A stretch of DNA of 64,000 bases from Pseudomonas sp. QTF5 (lineage in GTDB: Bacteria; Pseudomonadota; Gammaproteobacteria; Pseudomonadales; Pseudomonadaceae), in contig NZ_AZRW02000006.1 of the NCBI RefSeq assembly GCF_000512695.2, positions 1-64,000 of the forward strand, written 5' to 3'. A program made the position numbers and the translations under genes. Under the pieces are notes generated by a model. The model worked only from the letters and a program-made list of their open reading frames with translations, did no database searches and was not told the DNA's origin. Each line of letters starts with the position of its first letter. Within the stretch, counting starts at the first letter, position 1. Positions 27,380-35,808 of the stretch are shown here, one piece after another.

Positions 27380-28390
27380 ATGCAAGCAATGCGTGGCTGG
27401 GCGACTCGATACGCACCGTGGGTCGGCCTGGTAAGCATCCTTGGGACTGCGCAGCAAGCGTTGGCCGGCGATTACGAAGGCTCGCCCCAAGTGGCCGAGT
27501 TCGTCGGTGAAATGACCCGCGACTATGGCTTTGCCGGTGAACAACTGATGGGCGTGTTCCGCGAAGCCGAACGCAAGCAGTCAATTCTGGACGCCATCTC
27601 CAAACCCGCCGAACGGGTTAAACAGTGGAAAGAATATCGCCCGATGTTCATCACCGATGCGCGTATCGCCCGCGGTGTGGACTTCTGGCGTCAGCATGAA
27701 GCGGTCCTGGCTCGTGCCGAGCAGGAATACGGTGTGCCGGCGCAGGTTATTGTTTCGATCATCGGTGTCGAGACCTTTTTCGGTCGCAATACCGGTAATT
27801 TCCGGGTGATCGATGCCTTGTCGACCCTGGGTTTCGACTATCCTCCCCGTGCCGAATTCTTCCGCAAGGAATTGCGTGAATTCCTGCTGCTGGCCCGTGA
27901 AGAGCAGGTCGACCCGTTGACCCTCAAAGGCTCCTACGCCGGGGCCATGGGCTTGCCGCAGTTCATGCCGAGCAGTTTTCGCGCCTATGCGGTGGATTTC
28001 GACGGTGACGGCCACATTAATATCTGGAACAACCCGGACGATGCCATCGGCAGTGTCGCCAGCTATTTCAAACGTCACGGCTGGGTCGCCGGCGAACCTG
28101 TGGTCAACCGCGCCGATGTGCGTGGCGATCAGGTGGACGAGGGTTTGACCGCCGGCATCGAGCCGACGAAAACCGTCGGGGAGTTGCGGGCGCTGGGCTG
28201 GTCGAGTCATGATGCGCTGCGCGATGATATGCCGGTCACGGCTTTCCGCCTGGAAGGTGACAATGGCCCCGAATACTGGATGGGCCTGACGAATTTTTAC
28301 GCAATCACGCGTTATAACCGCAGCGTGATGTACGCCATGGCGGTACATCAACTGTCTGAACAGCTGGTCCAAGCACGGGGCGTCAAGTAA
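27380..28390 (+). CDS. mltB: Membrane-bound lytic murein transglycosylase B (SltB1-like)
   Basis: Cleaves the MurNAc-GlcNAc bond non-hydrolytically to give 1,6-anhydro-muropeptides. The 336-residue protein has an N-terminal signal peptide ending near ALA-G, then the family GH103 domain with the catalytic glutamate in SIIGVETFFGRNTGNFRV and GSYAGAMGLPQFMPSSFRAYAVDFDGDGHINIWNN. No lipobox is evident, so it is probably soluble in the periplasm (as SltB1 in P. aeruginosa). A start nine bases downstream is also possible. Its stop overlaps the rlpA start by one base. Confidence 0.93.
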   Translation: MQAMRGWATRYAPWVGLVSILGTAQQALAGDYEGSPQVAEFVGEMTRDYGFAGEQLMGVFREAERKQSILDAISKPAERVKQWKEYRPMFITDARIARGVDFWRQHEAVLARAEQEYGVPAQVIVSIIGVETFFGRNTGNFRVIDALSTLGFDYPPRAEFFRKELREFLLLAREEQVDPLTLKGSYAGAMGLPQFMPSSFRAYAVDFDGDGHINIWNNPDDAIGSVASYFKRHGWVAGEPVVNRADVRGDQVDEGLTAGIEPTKTVGELRALGWSSHDALRDDMPVTAFRLEGDNGPEYWMGLTNFYAITRYNRSVMYAMAVHQLSEQLVQARGVK

Positions 28391-29400
28391 TGCGGGCATT
28401 GCCTATGGATAAACCCCTGAAGCTCATGGCATTCGCCGCGTTGGCGGTACTGGTCGCCAGTTGTTCGACCAGCCGCGCGCCGGCTCAGAAATCCCCGACC
28501 GCCGTTCGTTCGGCACCTGGCCTGGATATCAACCGGGCTCACAAGGATGGCGCACCCTGGTGGGATGTCGACGTGTCGCGTATCCCGGATGCCACGCCGA
28601 CCCTGCACAGCGGTCCTTATAAAGCCAATCCTTACACGGTACTGGGCAAGACTTATTTCCCGCAGCAAGAGTCCAGCACCTACGTGGCCTCGGGCACTGC
28701 GTCCTGGTACGGCACCAAGTTCCATGGTCAGAACACTGCCAACGGCGAGGTGTATGACCTGTATGGCATGAGCGCCGCTCACAAGACCTTGCCACTGCCA
28801 AGTTACGTTCGGGTGACTAACCTGGACAATAACAAGACGGTCATCCTGCGGGTCAACGACCGCGGGCCGTTCTACTCGGACCGGATCATCGACTTGTCCT
28901 ACGCGGCCGCCAAGAAGCTCGGCTACGCTGAAACCGGCACGGCACGGGTCAAGGTCGAAGGCATCGACCCGCAGCAATGGTGGGCCGCCAAAGGCCGCCC
29001 GGCACCTTTGATGCTCAACGAGTCGCAAGTTGCGCAGAATAGTGCCCCGGTCATAACGGCTTCGGCCGGTACCGTCGAGCAATGGACGCCACCGCCGCAG
29101 CAACACGCCGCGGCCATTGTGCCGGTGCAGATCGATGCAAAAAAAAACGCTTCTGTACCAGCCTCTGGCCAGTATCTGCAGGTGGGCGCGTTCGCCAACC
29201 CGGACGCTGCAGAACTCCTGAGATCGAAGCTCAGCGGGATGGTGAGCGCTCCGGTGTTCATCAGCTCGATCGTGCGTAACCAACAGACACTGCATCGGGT
29301 GCGCCTGGGGCCGATTGGCTCGCCAGGTGAAATCCAGCAGGTGCAGAACAGTGTGCGGCTGGCCAACCTCGGTTCGCCGAGCCTGGTCAGCGCCGAGTGA
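28390..29400 (+). CDS. rlpA: Septal/rare lipoprotein A, lytic transglycosylase
   Basis: Outer-membrane lipoprotein (lipobox VASC, N-terminal 25 residues) of 336 residues with a double-psi beta-barrel domain (ASGTASWYGTKFHGQNTANGE to RVNDRGPFYSDRIIDLS). In P. aeruginosa, RlpA cuts glycan strands lacking stem peptides. A C-terminal SPOR domain (about 255-330, YLQVGAFANPDAAELLRSKL) binds such denuded glycan at division sites. It directly follows mltB, one base overlapping. Confidence 0.95.
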   Translation: MRALPMDKPLKLMAFAALAVLVASCSTSRAPAQKSPTAVRSAPGLDINRAHKDGAPWWDVDVSRIPDATPTLHSGPYKANPYTVLGKTYFPQQESSTYVASGTASWYGTKFHGQNTANGEVYDLYGMSAAHKTLPLPSYVRVTNLDNNKTVILRVNDRGPFYSDRIIDLSYAAAKKLGYAETGTARVKVEGIDPQQWWAAKGRPAPLMLNESQVAQNSAPVITASAGTVEQWTPPPQQHAAAIVPVQIDAKKNASVPASGQYLQVGAFANPDAAELLRSKLSGMVSAPVFISSIVRNQQTLHRVRLGPIGSPGEIQQVQNSVRLANLGSPSLVSAE

Positions 29401-29583
29401 TACGTAGTACTTGATTGACGGTTCGCTTGCGGTTTTGGGGGGCGAACCGGGTTGTTGGCTCGTTGAAGAACAAAAGCCCGGCAAGGGTTACAGAGTGAGC
29501 AACTGAACACGTGACAGCTTTTTAGAGAGTTGTCTGATTAGTTTTGCCCTTGGGCAGTTTCCATTAGCGATTTCGAGAGACGG

Positions 29584-30741
29584 ATGAACATCACCACCTT
29601 TGCCAAACGCCTGTGCCTGCTAGTCCCGCTGCTCCTCTCGCCTGCCGCTTTCGCGGTCGAGATGATGCCGTCGCCACCGCAACTGGCCGCCAAAGCCTAC
29701 GTACTCATGGATGCCAGCAGTGGCAACGTGCTGGTAGAGAACAACGGTGACCAGCGTCTGCCTCCGGCCAGCCTGACCAAGCTGATGACCGCCTACATCG
29801 CGACCCTGGAAATCCGTCGTGGCCAGATCGGCGAAAACGATCCAGTGACCGTCAGCGAGAATGCCTGGCGTACCGGCGGTTCGCGGATGTTCATCAAGGT
29901 CGGCACGCAAGTGACTGTCAGCGACCTGCTGCATGGCATCATCATTCAGTCGGGCAACGACGCCAGTGTTGCGCTCGCCGAGCACATCGCCGGCAGCGAA
30001 GACGCGTTCGCCGACATGATGAACAAAACCGTGGCCGACCTGGGCATGACCAACAGTCACTTCATGAACCCGACCGGTCTGCCGAACCCGGAGCACTACT
30101 CGTCGGCTCACGACATGGCCGTGCTGGCTCGCTCAATCATCCACGAAGACCCGGCTCACTACGCGATCTACTCGCAGAAAGAGTTCTTCTGGAACGGCAT
30201 CAAGCAGCCTAACCGCAACCTGCTGCTGTGGCGTGACAAGACTGTCGATGGTCTGAAAACCGGTCACACCGACGAAGCTGGCTACTGCATGGTGTCTTCG
30301 GCTGTACGTGATGGCATGCGCCTGATCGCAGTGGTGTTCGGCACCAACAGCGAAGTGGCCCGTGCTGCTGAAACGCAGAAGCTGCTGACTTACGGTTTCC
30401 GCTTCTTCGAAACCCAGACCTTCTATCAGAAAGGCGCCGAGCTGGCTCAGGCACCTGTCTGGAAAGGCACGACCAATCAAGTCAAGGCCGGCCTGGCTCA
30501 AGACCTGACCATGACTTTGCCAAAAGGCCAGCTGAAAAAGCTCGCCGCCAGCATGACCATGACCCCGCAACTGGTCGCGCCAATCGCCAAGGGCGATGTG
30601 ATCGGTAAAGTCGAAGTGAAACTGGACGACAAGGTGGTACACAGCGCCGACCTGATCGCTCTGGACGCGGTCGACGAGGGTGGTATCTTCCGCCGCATGT
30701 GGGATAGCATCCGTCTATTCTTCTACGGCTTGTTCAATTGA
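29584..30741 (+). CDS. dacA: D-alanyl-D-alanine carboxypeptidase (PBP5/6 type)
   Basis: Removes the terminal D-alanine from pentapeptide stems, limiting cross-linking. The 385-residue protein has a cleavable signal peptide (ends near AFA-VEM), the S-x-x-K motif SLTK (63-66), SGN (123-125) and KTG (225-227), then a C-terminal beta-domain and an amphipathic membrane-anchoring tail (RMWDSIRLFFYGLFN). It is often called dacC in P. aeruginosa. A 183-base gap after rlpA probably carries its own promoter. Confidence 0.96.
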   Translation: MNITTFAKRLCLLVPLLLSPAAFAVEMMPSPPQLAAKAYVLMDASSGNVLVENNGDQRLPPASLTKLMTAYIATLEIRRGQIGENDPVTVSENAWRTGGSRMFIKVGTQVTVSDLLHGIIIQSGNDASVALAEHIAGSEDAFADMMNKTVADLGMTNSHFMNPTGLPNPEHYSSAHDMAVLARSIIHEDPAHYAIYSQKEFFWNGIKQPNRNLLLWRDKTVDGLKTGHTDEAGYCMVSSAVRDGMRLIAVVFGTNSEVARAAETQKLLTYGFRFFETQTFYQKGAELAQAPVWKGTTNQVKAGLAQDLTMTLPKGQLKKLAASMTMTPQLVAPIAKGDVIGKVEVKLDDKVVHSADLIALDAVDEGGIFRRMWDSIRLFFYGLFN

Positions 30742-30756
30742 ATTAGTGTGGACCTG

Positions 30757-30789
30757 CATGGCCCCGTTCCAATCCGGAGCGGGGCCATG
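30757..30789 (+). other. Stem-loop between dacA and ybeD
   Basis: CATGGCCCCG pairs perfectly with CGGGGCCATG around a 13-base loop, 16 bases after the dacA stop. There is no T run, so it may be a processing or stability structure, or a partial terminator separating dacA from ybeD-lipB-lipA. Confidence 0.5.
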
Positions 30790-30821
30790 TCCGTTACCAC
30801 GGCTTACGAGGCCGTTACGCC

Positions 30822-31097
30822 ATGACAGACACTGAAGTAAAGGCGCCAAAGATCGAATTCCCCAACGTTGATTACCCGGTTAAGGTGATCAGCGACACCG
30901 GAGTGGGCAACAAAGACAAGATCATCGAGATCGTCAAGAAGCACGCAACGATCAACCATGACCGTGTGGATGAACGCCAAAGCACCAATGGCAAATACAC
31001 CACCATTCAACTGCACATCGTCGCGACCGACCAGGACCAGCTGTACAACATCAACAGCGAACTGCGGGCCACCGGTTTCGTGCACATGGTGCTGTGA
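30822..31097 (+). CDS. ybeD: YbeD/DUF493 family protein
   Basis: A 91-residue conserved protein of the UPF0250/DUF493 family with an ACT-like fold ([44 protein letters not shown]). Its biochemical role is not established; its constant position before lipB suggests a link to lipoate attachment or its regulation. The stop codon shares one base with the lipB start. Confidence 0.93.
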   Translation: MTDTEVKAPKIEFPNVDYPVKVISDTGVGNKDKIIEIVKKHATINHDRVDERQSTNGKYTTIQLHIVATDQDQLYNINSELRATGFVHMVL

Positions 31098-31744
31098 TGT
31101 CCGGCACGCTGGGCTTTCGCGAGCTCGGCCAGATGGCTTACGAGCCGGTCTGGCATGCCATGCAACGCTTCACCAACGAACGCGGCAGCGATGCCGCCGA
31201 CGAAATCTGGCTGGTGGAACATCCGCCGGTGTTCACCCAGGGCCAGGCCGGCAAGGCCGAGCATTTGCTGCTGCCGGGTGATATTCCGGTGGTTCAGGTC
31301 GATCGTGGTGGTCAGGTGACGTACCACGGTCCCGGACAACTGGTGGCCTATCTGCTGCTGGATGTGCGCAAGCTGGGTTTCGGTGTACGTGACCTGGTCA
31401 GCCGCATGGAGCAATGCCTGATCGAGCTGCTGGCCAGCTACGGCGTGACCGCGGTGACCAAGCCGGATGCGCCGGGTGTCTATGTCGATGGCGCGAAAAT
31501 CGCTTCTCTGGGTCTGCGGATCCGCCACGGTTGTTCCTTTCATGGCCTGGCCCTGAACGTGGACATGAACCTGGAGCCGTTTCGACGGATTAATCCCTGC
31601 GGCTACGCCGGGCTGGCGATGACCCAGCTGAGCGATCACGCAGGATCGATTGAATTTGCCGAGGTAAGTGCCCGGCTGCGCGCGCAGCTCGTCAAACACC
31701 TCGACTATGCTGAGCAGACGACCCTAACGGGCGGAATCGACTGA
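31097..31744 (+). CDS. lipB: Octanoyl-[acyl carrier protein]:protein N-octanoyltransferase
   Basis: Transfers octanoyl groups from acyl carrier protein to lipoyl domains, the first step of lipoate synthesis. The 215-residue protein shows [18 protein letters not shown], the catalytic lysine in [13 protein letters not shown] and the catalytic cysteine in [12 protein letters not shown]. The start is the ATG overlapping the ybeD stop; the GTG one codon earlier is less likely. lipA follows after one base. Confidence 0.97.
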   Translation: MSGTLGFRELGQMAYEPVWHAMQRFTNERGSDAADEIWLVEHPPVFTQGQAGKAEHLLLPGDIPVVQVDRGGQVTYHGPGQLVAYLLLDVRKLGFGVRDLVSRMEQCLIELLASYGVTAVTKPDAPGVYVDGAKIASLGLRIRHGCSFHGLALNVDMNLEPFRRINPCGYAGLAMTQLSDHAGSIEFAEVSARLRAQLVKHLDYAEQTTLTGGID

Positions 31745-31745
31745 T

Positions 31746-32768
31746 ATGACTACTGATGCAGTGCAAACCATGATCCCGACGCTCGATGTCACCGAGCGTC
31801 CGGCCCCGCGTGCCAAGGTTGAAGCCGGCGTCAAGCTGCGCGGCGCCGAGAAGGTTGCACGCATCCCGGTGAAGATCATCCCGACCACTGAACTGCCGAA
31901 GAAACCCGACTGGATTCGCGTGCGCATCCCGGTTTCCCCGGAGGTCGACCGCATCAAGGCCCTGCTGCGTAAACACAAGCTGCATAGCGTGTGCGAAGAA
32001 GCGTCCTGCCCAAACCTGGGCGAGTGCTTTTCCGGTGGCACCGCGACTTTCATGATCATGGGTGACATCTGCACCCGTCGCTGCCCGTTCTGCGACGTCG
32101 GCCACGGTCGTCCGAAACCACTGGACGTCAATGAGCCGGAAAGCCTGGCCATTGCGATCGCCGACCTGAAACTCAAGTACGTGGTGATCACCTCGGTAGA
32201 CCGCGACGACCTGCGTGACGGCGGTGCTCAGCACTTTGCCGACTGCATCCGCGAAATCCGCAAACTGTCGCCAAACGTGCAGCTCGAGACCTTGGTCCCG
32301 GACTACCGTGGCCGCATGGACGTCGCGCTGGAAATCACCGCCGCCGAGCCGCCGGATGTGTTCAACCACAACCTGGAAACCGTGCCACGCTTGTACAAGG
32401 CTGCGCGTCCGGGTTCGGATTACCAGTGGTCGCTGACCCTGCTGCAACGCTTCAAGCAGATGATGCCGCACATTCCGACCAAGTCCGGTTTGATGCTGGG
32501 CCTGGGCGAAACCGACGAAGAAGTCATCGAAGTCATGAAGCGCATGCGCGAACACGACATCGACATGCTGACCCTTGGCCAGTACCTGCAACCGTCCCGC
32601 AGCCACTTGCCGGTCCAGCGCTTCGTGCACCCGGACACCTTCGCCTGGTTTGCCGAGGAAGGTTACAAGATGGGCTTCAAGAACGTCGCTTCCGGCCCGT
32701 TGGTACGTTCCTCGTACCATGCCGACGAGCAGGCGAAACTGGTCAAGGCCGAGCTGATGTCGTCCTGA
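31746..32768 (+). CDS. lipA: Lipoyl synthase (radical SAM)
   Basis: Inserts two sulfurs into protein-bound octanoyl chains. The 340-residue iron-sulfur protein carries the auxiliary cluster motif [12 protein letters not shown], the radical-SAM cluster motif [10 protein letters not shown] and the terminal serine in PLVRSSYHA. It has an N-terminal extension of about 45 residues relative to the minimal core. It is the last gene of the ybeD-lipB-lipA unit, with a strong terminator downstream. Confidence 0.97.
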   Translation: MTTDAVQTMIPTLDVTERPAPRAKVEAGVKLRGAEKVARIPVKIIPTTELPKKPDWIRVRIPVSPEVDRIKALLRKHKLHSVCEEASCPNLGECFSGGTATFMIMGDICTRRCPFCDVGHGRPKPLDVNEPESLAIAIADLKLKYVVITSVDRDDLRDGGAQHFADCIREIRKLSPNVQLETLVPDYRGRMDVALEITAAEPPDVFNHNLETVPRLYKAARPGSDYQWSLTLLQRFKQMMPHIPTKSGLMLGLGETDEEVIEVMKRMREHDIDMLTLGQYLQPSRSHLPVQRFVHPDTFAWFAEEGYKMGFKNVASGPLVRSSYHADEQAKLVKAELMSS

Positions 32769-32783
32769 TCCTGTTGTGAGAGC

Positions 32784-32827
32784 AAAAAAGGCCCGCAAGG
32801 CTTCTCCGGCCTTGCGGGCCTTTTTTT
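32784..32827 (+). terminator. Strong intrinsic terminator after lipA
   Basis: A 12-bp perfect stem (GGCCCGCAAGGC / GCCTTGCGGGCC) with a seven-base loop is followed by seven T and preceded by six A. It is located 16 bases after the lipA stop and closes the long plus-strand block. Confidence 0.95.
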
Positions 32828-32945
32828 GGCTGCGCCCACGTCCATTGCAGACTTTTCCTGCAAGCCGTGGGGTGACTGACCCTCTTCTGTTTATCCCCGT
32901 TCCTGACTACTGTGTGCTGAAACGTTCACACAGGGAGAATCATGG

Positions 32946-33896
32946 ATGACCGCTCGACCGACCCACACTCTTTGTCCTCACGCCGCCGTTCCGGCCTTGC
33001 CGTCTGCAGGGATGATCGGCGTGATCGCGCCCGCCGGCCCCGCTGCACTGGACACCGATAAAGCCATTGCCTGGATGCGCGCTCGCGGCTATTCGCTGCG
33101 AGTGTTTCCTGGCGTTTACGAGAAAGACGGCTACCTGGCTGGCAGTGATGATGTACGGCTCAATGACTTGCACGGCGCATTCGCCGACAGCGAGATCGAC
33201 GCCATCATCTGTCTGCGTGGCGGTTACGGTACGCCGCGTTTGCTCGATCGCATCGATTTCGAATTACTGCATAACAACGCCAAGCCGTTTATCGGCTACA
33301 GCGACGTCACTGCGCTGCACTCGGCCATCAGTCGTTATGCCGGGTTCGTGACCTTCCATGGCCCGATGCTCAACGCTGACCTGCTAGGTGACAAGCAGCA
33401 ACCCACTGAGTTCTCGTTTTTCAACATGCTGCGCGGGCAGGTAAAGGCGGGCAGTGTGCTTTCTCACCCGGTGGCCTGGCCGTTGACCACAATCGAGCCC
33501 GGCATCGCTCACGGACGTTTGCTGGGGGGCAATCTGTCGATGATCGCCGCGACCATGGGCACGCCTTACGAGATCGATGCCGAGGGCGTCATCCTGTTCA
33601 TCGAGGACATTAACGAGCCGCTGTATCGCATAGACCGGCTGCTGACTCATTTGCGCTTGGCCGGTACGCTGCACAAGCTGGGCGGGGTTCTGGTGGGGGA
33701 TGTGGCGGGGGTTGATGTTGCTGCGCTGGAGCGCTTGCTCAAACAAGTCTTCGCACCGTTGCGCATACCCGTGCTGGCCGGATGGCGTAGCGGGCATTGT
33801 GATCCGAATTTGACGCTGCCGATGGGCGCGCTGGTCAGGCTGGATGCGGGGGACAAGACGTTGGTGTTGGAGCAGGATGTGGTGATCAAGGCTTAG
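32946..33896 (+). CDS. ldcA: LD-carboxypeptidase (peptidase family S66, LdcA)
   Basis: Cytoplasmic enzyme that removes D-alanine from tetrapeptides during murein recycling, supplying the tripeptide that Mpl (same window) re-uses. The 316-residue protein has the S66 N-terminal domain with the nucleophile in GYSDVTAL and conserved CLRGGYGTPRLLD. The C-terminal domain carries the glutamate (IEDINEP) and histidine (RSGHCDPN) of the Ser-Glu-His triad. ATG at 32946 follows CAGGGAGAATC; an overlapping ATG at 32941 is out of frame. Confidence 0.92.
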   Translation: MTARPTHTLCPHAAVPALPSAGMIGVIAPAGPAALDTDKAIAWMRARGYSLRVFPGVYEKDGYLAGSDDVRLNDLHGAFADSEIDAIICLRGGYGTPRLLDRIDFELLHNNAKPFIGYSDVTALHSAISRYAGFVTFHGPMLNADLLGDKQQPTEFSFFNMLRGQVKAGSVLSHPVAWPLTTIEPGIAHGRLLGGNLSMIAATMGTPYEIDAEGVILFIEDINEPLYRIDRLLTHLRLAGTLHKLGGVLVGDVAGVDVAALERLLKQVFAPLRIPVLAGWRSGHCDPNLTLPMGALVRLDAGDKTLVLEQDVVIKA

Positions 33897-33920
33897 GAAT
33901 TCATCGCCTGACAGACAGTC

Positions 33921-34002
33921 TTCGCGAGCAAGCCCGCTCCCACATTCGACCGCATGTTCATGAAAGAACTCGGTCAACTGTGGGGGCGGGCTTGCTCGCG
34001 AA
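33921..34002. repeat. REP doublet between ldcA and the MltB-family gene
   Basis: Inverted units TTCGCGAGCAAGCCCGCTCC and TGTGGGGGCGGGCTTGCTCG. The second has one A-to-G change from the usual GTGGGAGCGGG. It lies between convergent genes. Confidence 0.88.
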
Positions 34003-34025
34003 AGCGGTATCAGCCATTCGTCTTA

Positions 34026-35348
34026 CTATCGGCTACGCAACCCTTCCAGCAACTTGTGCGTCGGATAACCATCCGCCGGCCAGCCAAATGACTGCTGGGC
34101 GTTGCGGATCGCTTTGCGGGTATTGGCGCCGATAATCCCGTCGGCGGTCCCTGCGTCGTAGTTCTGGGCGCTCAACAGGTTTTGCAGCTCGATTCGCTCG
34201 CTACGGCTCAGCGGCAAGTCATCTTTTGGCCATAGACCGCTGATCAAACCGCCACCATTGAAACGCTCGGACAGCAGGCTCACGGCCAAGGCGTAGGACG
34301 AAGAGTTGTTGTACTTGAGAATCGCGCGGAAGTTATCAAGGACCAGGAACGCCGGGCCGCGATAGCCGGCCGGCAGCAGCAGGGCGGCCGACAGGTGTTC
34401 GGAGCCTGCCGGAACCTGGGCGCCATTGGGCAGGGTCACCCCCAGTTGCCGCCACTCGGCAACGCTCTTGCGAATCGTGCCATCGGCCAGGGCGTAATTG
34501 AAACCGCTCGGCAGTTGTGCTTCGAAGCCCCAAGGCTGGCCTTTCTGCCAGCCGGAGCTCTGCAGATAGTGCGCGGTCGAGGCCAGTGCATCGGCGGGGC
34601 TGTTCCAGATGTCGCGGCGGCCATCGCCGTCGAAATCCACGGCATGGGTGTTGTAGGTGGTCGGGATGAACTGGGTCTGGCCCATGGCTCCGGCCCAGGA
34701 ACCGAGCATGTTTTCAGGTTCGATATCGCCCTGTTGCAGGATTTGCAGGGCTGCGATCAGCTGCGCGTGAGCAAAGCCCGGACGTCGACCTTCATAGGCC
34801 AGGGTCGCCAGGGAATTGATCACCGACTTGTTGCCCTGGAACTGACCGAAATTACTTTCCATGCCCCACACAGCGACCAGTGCCTGACGGTCGACGCCGT
34901 AGCGCTGTTCGATGCTTTGCAGGATGTCGGCGTACTGGCTGACCAGCGCCTGACCTTTGCGCACCCGCAGAGGTGACAGCGCACCATCGAGGTATTCCCA
35001 CACCGGGCGAGTAAACTCCGGTTGGCTGCGGTCGGCACGGATCACGCTGTCGTCCACGCTGACATTGGCGAACGCACGGTCGAACAGGTCGGCGCGAATG
35101 CCGGCGGCGAGGGCGTCTTTACGGAAACCCGCCTGCCATTCGGCAAAGGTCTGGGTAGGCTGGATGTCGAGATTCTCACCGGTCGGCACCACCGGCGGAA
35201 TGATCGCAGGGGCCGTCGCAACGGTGCGGGTCTGAAGCGGTTGGGCGTCGGCGGCGGTGGGTTTTTCCGCGCAGGCGACAAGCAGAACGAGGCTGGAGGC
35301 AGCTATCAGTTGGCGAAGAGGCCAACGACGGGAAATACAAAGGGGCAT
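34026..35348 (-). CDS. Lytic murein transglycosylase, MltB family, with peptidoglycan-binding domain
   Basis: A second GH103-type transglycosylase, 440 residues, paralogous to mltB at 27380. It has a lipoprotein signal (lipobox LVAC, about residue 26), a catalytic domain with the glutamate in VWGMESNFGQFQGN and GSWAGAMGQTQFIPTTYNTHAVDFDGDG, and a C-terminal PG_binding_1 domain (about 375-435, LQNLLSAQNYDAGTADGIIGANTRKAIRNAQ). The start at MPLCISRRW is chosen because a charged signal n-region follows. It resembles the SltB2/SltB3-type enzymes of P. aeruginosa. Confidence 0.92.
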   Translation of the reverse strand: MPLCISRRWPLRQLIAASSLVLLVACAEKPTAADAQPLQTRTVATAPAIIPPVVPTGENLDIQPTQTFAEWQAGFRKDALAAGIRADLFDRAFANVSVDDSVIRADRSQPEFTRPVWEYLDGALSPLRVRKGQALVSQYADILQSIEQRYGVDRQALVAVWGMESNFGQFQGNKSVINSLATLAYEGRRPGFAHAQLIAALQILQQGDIEPENMLGSWAGAMGQTQFIPTTYNTHAVDFDGDGRRDIWNSPADALASTAHYLQSSGWQKGQPWGFEAQLPSGFNYALADGTIRKSVAEWRQLGVTLPNGAQVPAGSEHLSAALLLPAGYRGPAFLVLDNFRAILKYNNSSSYALAVSLLSERFNGGGLISGLWPKDDLPLSRSERIELQNLLSAQNYDAGTADGIIGANTRKAIRNAQQSFGWPADGYPTHKLLEGLRSR

Positions 35349-35410
35349 GCACAGGTCCAGAGGATACGAATCAGGTGCAGACCTTAACATGTTGAGCGAT
35401 GGCTTGCCTT

Positions 35411-35575
35411 TCAGGCCGCCAGAAAGTAAGAAGCCTCCCAGCTATTAGACTGGAAGGCTTCGCGGCGGTAGCTGCCTTTGCCCTTGCCGGCTCGTTCCTG
35501 ACGGCTGCGGAACAGTGGCTGGGCGATGATGGATTTGGCCTTGTTGGGGCCATGTTTGGATGGCTTTTTGCTCAT
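35411..35575 (-). CDS. arfA: Alternative ribosome-rescue factor A
   Basis: A 54-residue basic protein (MSKKPSKHGPNKAKSI...) matching ArfA in its conserved segment: PLFRSRQERAGKGKGSYRRE followed by SWEAS near the C terminus. ArfA recruits release factor 2 to ribosomes stalled on messages without a stop codon, as a back-up to tmRNA. The coding end contains a strong hairpin (35430-35461) just before the TGA. In E. coli such an internal structure truncates the message, so ArfA is made stably only when tmRNA fails. A GAGAAATCATC stretch precedes the ATG. The opposite-strand open frame here is its shadow. Confidence 0.88.
   Translation of the reverse strand: MSKKPSKHGPNKAKSIIAQPLFRSRQERAGKGKGSYRREAFQSNSWEASYFLAA
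35430..35461 (-). promoter_or_regulatory. Hairpin inside the 3' coding end of arfA
   Basis: GAAGCCTTCCAG pairs with CTGGGAGGCTTC (twelve pairs, one of them T-G) around an eight-base loop, followed on the minus strand by TTACTTT. It ends 17 bases before the arfA stop codon. By analogy with other arfA genes, it should terminate transcription or be cut by RNase III, producing a non-stop mRNA. Confidence 0.75.
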
Positions 35576-35669
35576 GATGATTTCTCGCAAGTGAGTGGAT
35601 TTTGCGGGGGGAATAATCTGCCGAAGTAGGGGTTCTGTCTAGTCCCTACATTGTGTAGGAAATGATACC

Positions 35670-35802
35670 TGTGGCGAGGGAGCTTGCTCCCGCTCGGCTG
35701 CGTAGCAGTCGTGAAACGGGTAACCGAGGAACATCTGAAGACGCGCGGTGACTGGTTTTAGGGTCGCTTCGCAACTCAGCGGGAGCAAGCTCCCTCGCCA
35801 CA
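35670..35802. repeat. REP doublet, GGGAGCTTGCTCCC type, after holA
   Basis: Inverted units TGTGGCGAGGGAGCTTGCTC and GAGCAAGCTCCCTCGCCACA with about 80 bases between them, directly adjoining the holA stop codon. Confidence 0.88.
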
Positions 35803-35808
35803 AAAGCC

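Noticed and set aside
35399..35629. A 76-codon plus-strand frame over 35399-35629
   Set aside because: The opposite strand carries arfA with the conserved PLFRSRQER...GKGSYRRE and SWEAS segments, so the plus-strand frame is taken as its shadow.
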